Shown here: positions 58,805 through 64,000 of the stretch, piece after piece
Position numbering within the stretch: the first letter of the stretch is position 1
Layout of the letters: each line of letters begins with the position of its first letter
Assembly (NCBI GenBank): GCA_026724425.1
Contig: JAIUCV010000661.1
Location: 248,001-312,000 of the forward strand
Reading direction: 5' to 3'
From: Erythrophleum ivorense
Lineage: Eukaryota > Streptophyta > Magnoliopsida > Fabales > Fabaceae
DNA: 64,000 nt
The notes under the pieces: model-generated
What the model saw: the letters and a program-made list of their open reading frames with translations, nothing else
Databases searched by the model: none
What the model was told of the DNA's origin: nothing
Translations under genes and position numbers: made by a program

Positions 58805-59807
58805 AAAATACCATTTTCAAGGGTCACTCATTATGATTCTAGTCATCTCATCCAGTTAAGCCACAGGCCATAATGTCTCCCTCATCATCATCATCATCAT
58901 CGTCATCTTCTCCTTCAGCTCCATTGTGCTTTCAATTTTAATTTATATAAAATTTGTTAGAATTTATGTTCATATTTAAAAAGTTGATGAAATTCAAAAT
59001 TATTTATAATATATTGTATTTTATAATTTTATAAAGTTATACCAAAATTTTTTAATAACTACTTAGTTCATTAAATGTATAATTAATATATTTAAAAGCA
59101 AAAATTATACGTCACCTAATATATTTATGAGATGTAAATATTTTAACAATATAAATCTCATATTTCTGTTAACATTAGAAAATTTTATTTTAAAATTAAA
59201 ATTCTCTTTATTTTCATAAATTATTGGTATATATTTTTGTCACATTTAATTTTTATATCAAACATAAGGATATATTTAATATTTATCCATCTTATATTAT
59301 ACATAAATCTTGTAAATTGAACATAAAAAAGTTTAAAGAAAAAGTTACTACTTAAGATAGCAACACTTGTAAACTATAAAATATTATTGACCATAAAAAT
59401 ATTATTTCATTACACAAATAAATAAGTTATTTTAAATAAAATTATCATATAAGATAAAATTCATTTTTCTCTAATTAAATTAATATAATTGTCGCCATCG
59501 CTTATTCGTATTCATTTTCTCACCACCTACCTTTTGTTATCCATATATGTTCTAATAGATATGCAAAATCGAGAAATTTAATTTTCATAATTAATTTTGA
59601 GTATGACTACATAAGACTGTTTATGTATTGTCTAAAATTTAGTTTTGCTAAATTTGTTATTTATCACATCTCCAAATTGGCCAGGTGATTAGCATAAAAT
59701 ACAAGATAATCTCATATATGTATGTCTTCAAAACAAAAAGATGAAAATAACATAATACTAATAAAACTTTTTTATTTGTATAAATACGAGAAGCTCTCAC
59801 AAAAATT
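58805..59807. repeat. Diverged second copy of 42085-43277
   Basis: The text follows 42085 onward with roughly 90 percent identity (for example TACGTCACCTAATATATTTATGAGA-type phrases in both). It carries an expanded CATCAT tract near 58882 and lacks about 205 bp equivalent to 42822-43028. The match ends at about 59807, where the LINE starts. I recognise no gene in it. Confidence 0.8.
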
Positions 59808-59820
59808 TTAGGAATAAATA

Positions 59821-60900
59821 GATGGCGGAGGATAAATATTTTAGTGATGAGGGAAAATTCAAAGAAGAAATTGATCTTCTTTCATGAAGCAACAAGAAAG
59901 TCAAGATTGGTGGGGTTAGGGTTATTGATAGTAATGTTATGGCAAACATGAATGCGTTGGAGGAAAATACTCTATGCAAGAGAGGGAATGACCATGAGTC
60001 ATATTTAAAGAAACAACTTGGCTTGGTTCAACTCTTACATCGAATCCATAAGGAATGAACCATGATCTAAACGGAGACAATGCAAAGATTAAGTTATCCA
60101 TGATAAGGATTTTGATGGTTTGTTTTCAGACCCAAAAGACATAATGGATTTGGATTCTAGTATCAAGTTACATAATACATGCCCCCATGTTACAGTCACA
60201 AAGGATAAGTATAAGGAAAGGTGTAGTCCATGGAGAAAATCCTTAATGGTCAAATTGCTGAGGAAGGGGATTGGCCTGAGTTTCTTGAAAGCTTGCCTAG
60301 AGAAACTATGGAAATTACAAGGTTTAAATCATATATTAGATTTGGAAGGTGATCCTTATTTGTTGTTTCATTTACTGTTAGAGAAGATTTCCCCCATGCT
60401 TACTAAGAGCAACCTTAGTCATTACCATTTTTTAGTGGTTTAAAGATAGCGCCCAAATTTTCATCCTTTGGATGCTAATAAGTTAACTATGATTGTTGCT
60501 TGGATATGGATTCCAGGACTACCTATTAAAGTTTTACAACATTCGTTTATTATAAAGGATTGGAAACTTAGTGGGGAAAACTCTAAAGGAAGAGTCATCA
60601 ACATATTTGACTTCTAAAGTTAAATTTACTTGAATTTATGTTAAAATCAATTTGAAGAAGTAGCTTCTTCCTAATTTCATGCTAAAGGGAAGGGTGTACA
60701 AACGTAATTGTGAGAGGTGCAAATATAATTAATAAGACTGTGGAAAGGAGAAGTTTATATTGACACTAAAGCAAAGGAAGATCTTTTCTACCAGTGGAAT
60801 GGTGACACTACTGTTGATCAAATAGAGAAGAAGGAATTAACCTTTGGCCTATCGATGTTTGTTAAGAGGACTAAACGATGAAAATGAAGCATCTTATCAT
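59821..60900 (+). pseudogene. LINE ORF1 (DUF4283-like) remnant
   Basis: The open stretch at 60120-60443 reads CPHVTVTKDKYKERCSPWRK, LLRKGIGLSFLKACLEKLWK, then LEGDPYLLFHL and HYHFLVV. The next frame has RPNFHPLDANK and VAWIWIPGLPIKV. These follow the usual layout of the DUF4283 domain found at the N-terminus of plant LINE ORF1 proteins: the PWRKSLIVKLLG-type motif, the W+P pair and the W-I-PGLP motif. Such proteins bind element RNA. Stops at several places make it a pseudogene. A CCHC zinc knuckle, usual after this domain, is not evident: CERCKYN near 60718 could be a trace. Confidence 0.7.
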
Positions 60901-61559
60901 ATAAGGAAATCTACTAGAAGAAAGATACTTCTAACGCTATGGTGACTTCTTTAAGTGAATATTGCCAAGCAATGTTATCCACAAGAAAGTGATTGAGGCT
61001 TATGTAGAGTCTAAATGAAAAATCAAGAGTATGAGGAAGCAAGGAACCAATGACTTATTTCTAGGTCAACTAAAAGTCAAGATATGTCATATCTCAATAA
61101 ACCATGTGGTTTTGATGCATAATAAATGTCAAAGCCCATCATGGACAAGGAAAAATGGATTTGTAGCCCATATAGCCTTAAGGAAGTACATAATGGTATG
61201 CGAAAGTTAGTTTAGACAAGTTTGGGCCAAGCTCCAAGTCGAGAGACCCATTTACTATTTTGGATAACCAACCAATGGATTTGGATCTACATGATTGAAC
61301 TGAAGCTAGTAATGTATCTTTGGGCCTTATTACCACTAATCATAATAAGGGGTTGATTTTTAACAAGGATAAAGAGATGTTGGAAGGACATCTTTTTAAA
61401 GAACCCTTATTAGGAAATATAATTTGCCACATTATTGAACATTCACATGAAGATGTAGAATGGCCTCTTTGGAGCATTACTATTGGAGAGTATGCTATAC
61501 AGAATGATGTTGAGGACCATAATAGGTCTAGGTATTATTAGCCCTTGTCTTCAACTTTC

Positions 61560-62240
61560 TTTATTTAGTTAAGGATTACTTCATTTATAATTGTAGAGGT
61601 ACATGTACAAGGTCATTTCCATGCATTATTATGGGCCTTACTAGAGCATATAAGCTCTTTTGTAGTGCTAAGTGAAATAAGACAGAGTGGAGTAGTAGCT
61701 AAATTAATATCTAGGAAAATGGGGTTCTCAGGTATGTTAAGGAAAGAGGCCCAAGGCTTTTCAAAAGGTATTTTGTGCTTGTGGAAACAAGATATTGTAC
61801 TATGAATGTGTTATTAAAACATAAGTAGTTATATTCATCTTTCAATTAAAAAAGGAACTTTAGAACCATAGTTTCTTACTATTGTGTATGACAATCCGCG
61901 TAGAAATAGATGACAGGAGTTGGGGGATAGTCTTAATTTGATTTGAAGCCATTTTGGGGGCCTTGTTTCTTGGTCGGAGATTTCAATACTTTCTTGTATG
62001 CATATGAGAAGAGAAGGGGTCCCAACAATGAAAGAATCTCAAACGTTGATTTCTAAAGATGGTTTGAAGTTATTGTCTCAATCACTTTAGGATTTCAAGG
62101 CAGAAAATTTACTTGGAAATGCAATTCAGTTGAGATTAGAATAGATTAGATCATGCTATTGTTAATGATGAATAGTTTACTTGCTTCATTGACGCTTCAA
62201 TTGTTTGCGTCCAAGTTTAAATTGAATCATTTTCCTCTAT
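61560..62240 (+). pseudogene. LINE endonuclease domain remnant
   Basis: The region holds VLSEIRQSGVVA-like text at about 61660 and LVGDFNTFLYAYEKRRG at 61970-62020, the SDH/GDFN core of APE-type endonucleases of L1 elements. GFQGRKFTWK follows near 62090. The enzyme nicks target DNA to prime reverse transcription. Frameshifts and stops break it. The N-terminal part around 61560 is poorly preserved. Confidence 0.65.
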
Positions 62241-64000
62241 CATTGAAGCTTTCCTTTAATAGCTCAAGAGAACAACTTTTTCTCCTTTTTTAGTTCTTGT
62301 CCCCTTAGGTGCAACTCCTCGATTTTGTCAATATGGTCAAAGCTACTTGTGAAAATAATAATAGTTGGCATGAAGCTATAGATGAGTTCACACTTTTAAT
62401 AATTTGTGGAACAAAAAAGCTTTTGGAAATATCTTTGCTTGTAAGAACTATATTTTAAGGCATTTGCTGAGCATTGAGAATAAATTAAGTATATTCTCTA
62501 GTTCATTTCTTGAGGATTTTCAACAAAGTTTATGGTACCGACTTGAGGAAATTTTGATTCAAGAGGAATTGCTTTGACTTCAAAAATTGAGGTGTAACTG
62601 TCATACATATGGTGATAGGAACACCCAATTTTTTTTCATAATAATACTCTTGCAAGAAGAAAGAGAAATAAAATCGAAACACTTAAAGATGAAAGTGGTG
62701 ATTGGATTTATGACTTGGGTACCATTTGCCAAATGGCTATCTTTCTTCCATAATATTTATATTGATGACTAACCTAGTTTTAATGTTTTGATACTTGAAG
62801 GAAAATTTCCCCCTCTTAAAAGTTATATTCACTATAGACTTCAAGTAGATAAAAAATAAATTAAAGAAACTATCTTTGGGATGAATGCTTTTAAGGTCTC
62901 TAAACCCTTAATGCACTTTTCTTCTAAAGCCAATGGGAAGTCTTCTCTACGTTAGTGATTAATTTTGTGGAATCCGTATTAGAAAATCCCTATAAAGTAG
63001 CCTTTATCAATAACATTCTTATTACGCATATCCAAAAAAATGATAATCCTGAGATGATTCATGAATTCAAAGCTTATATGTTTGAGCAACATAATTTATA
63101 AATCTATCATGAAGATTGTTGCTAATAGCTTATGAGAGATCATGGATCACTTAATGGCTCCTAACCAATGTAGTTTTGTTCTCAATTGCCATGGTATTGA
63201 TAACAATATTATTTCCCAGGATGTTGTTCATATCATGAGATAGATGAAGGGGAGCAAAAGGTTTATGGCAATCAAAATTGATCCTAAGAAAGTGTATGAT
63301 CACCTCAAATGGGACTTTTGTGTGTGATACTCTATAAGGTATAGGTATTCTTGATTATATCACTATCCTCATATGGCACTGTATTTCTTTTCTTAGCATG
63401 CAAATTTTATGGAATAATGAAAAAATTGAGCATTTTAATTCTACTCATAAGATTAGACAAGATGATCTAGTTTCTTTTTATATCTTTGTTTTATGTATAG
63501 AGAGACTTGGCTAGATTATTTATGATTCTATCTTTAAAAGAAATGGCATCCCATAAGACTCAATAAGGGGGTCTAGAAATATCCTATCTTTTCTTTGCAT
63601 ATGAGCTTGTATTTTTGGTGATGCTTCTTTAGACCAGGTTGGTATTAATTATGAGTGTCATTATAGGCTCTATATAAGCTTTGGATAATGAGTTTACTCC
63701 ATAAAGACTAGAGTATATTTTTCCAAGAATGTGGCCCATTACCAAAGAATGGAACTCCATAACATTCTTGGTTTTACTCTTACTATTGAACTTGTTAAAA
63801 GTTAGGTGTATCTCTACTCCATAAAAGAGTTACAAATGATACATACTGGTATGTTTTAGATAAATTGAATTCAAGATCAAGCTCCTAGAAGGCCAATAAC
63901 CTTTCACTGGTTGGTCGAAATACTCTAGTAGCTTCTGTTATATAATTTACAACTCTTAAAAGTTATGTTGGTTCATCAATGAATAAATTCATATACATGT
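62241..64000 (+). pseudogene. LINE reverse transcriptase remnant (truncated by window)
   Basis: A linker with KAFGNIFACK and GDRNTQFFF (62400-62640) leads to RT blocks: APNQCSFVLNCHGIDNN (63160), MAIKIDPKKVYDHLKWDF (63265-63318), IRQDDLVSFYIFVLCIERL (63452-63510), FAYE (63594-63605) where FADD is usual, and FSKNVAHYQRM (63720). Spacing and order are those of plant L1 RT. The catalytic DD has become YE, and several frameshifts are present. The end lies beyond the window. Confidence 0.75.

Larger units (their letters stand above)
59808..64000 (+). mobile_element. LINE (L1-type) relic, continues beyond window
   Basis: Starting where the homology with 43277 ends, the plus strand shows the plant L1-type order: a DUF4283-like ORF1, an endonuclease with VGDFN, a linker with GDRNTQFFF, and a reverse transcriptase. 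Frames are broken in many places. The 3' end lies outside the window, so target duplication and poly(A) tail cannot be seen. Confidence 0.8.

Noticed and set aside
1..64000. tRNA, rRNA or organelle-derived sequence
   Set aside because: I looked for conserved tRNA and rRNA words and found only the tRNA-complementary primer sites of the retroelements.

Overview
This window is plant nuclear DNA, almost certainly from a eudicot. It is AT-rich, has intron-containing genes, and is dominated by decayed Ty3/gypsy retrotransposons with unusually long LTRs (about 2.9 to 3.9 kb). The species cannot be fixed from the sequence. Only one protein-coding gene looks intact: a three-exon major-latex-protein (MLP, Bet v 1 superfamily) gene on the minus strand at 36281-39239. 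Its exons join in frame into a two-domain protein of 304 residues.

Layout. (1) 1-35872 is one nested retrotransposon complex. The oldest recognisable element, called K here, runs on the plus strand. Its 5' LTR begins outside the window and ends at 6623. It continues with a tRNA-Met primer site (6627), gag (6779-7540), protease/RT/RNase H/integrase (21519-23920), the end of integrase (32829-33420) and a truncated 3' LTR (33430-35872). K is broken up by solo LTR M (1440-4917), solo LTR E (7541-10463), an LTR fragment H (10464-11117), the nearly complete minus-strand element G (11118-21518) and element L (23921-32828). G has a decayed chromodomain after its integrase, which places it among chromoviruses (Tekay/Del-like). 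All LTRs share the terminal pattern TGTAA...GGTGTTACA in transcription orientation. (2) 35873-44769 is the gene island: the MLP gene, its TATA box and poly(A) region, a 1.37-kb tandem duplication starting about 250 bp upstream of the start codon, and AT-rich DNA in which I recognise no gene. (3) 44770-58749 is a stack of solo LTRs four deep (A containing B and C, C containing D), each with a readable 5-bp target-site duplication. A small TRIM-like element with two 203-bp terminal repeats sits exactly at the A/B junction. (4) 58750-59807 is a diverged second copy of the sequence at 42085-43277. (5) 59808-64000 is a plus-strand LINE (L1-type) relic with ORF1 DUF4283-like, endonuclease and reverse transcriptase remains, running off the right edge.

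How the parts relate. Nothing here forms a pathway. The retroelement open frames are all broken by stops (mostly TAG) or deletions, including loss or change of catalytic residues in each RT. The features of most interest are the two-domain MLP gene, the palindromic CTCGCTATAGCGAG-type arrays near the start of one LTR subfamily (with a possible analogue inside element L), the quasi-tandem repeat of about 180-190 bp inside the LTRs, and the exact target-site record of nested insertion. I saw no rRNA, tRNA, CRISPR or organellar sequence. All boundaries were read by eye, so ends inside diverged LTRs are approximate.
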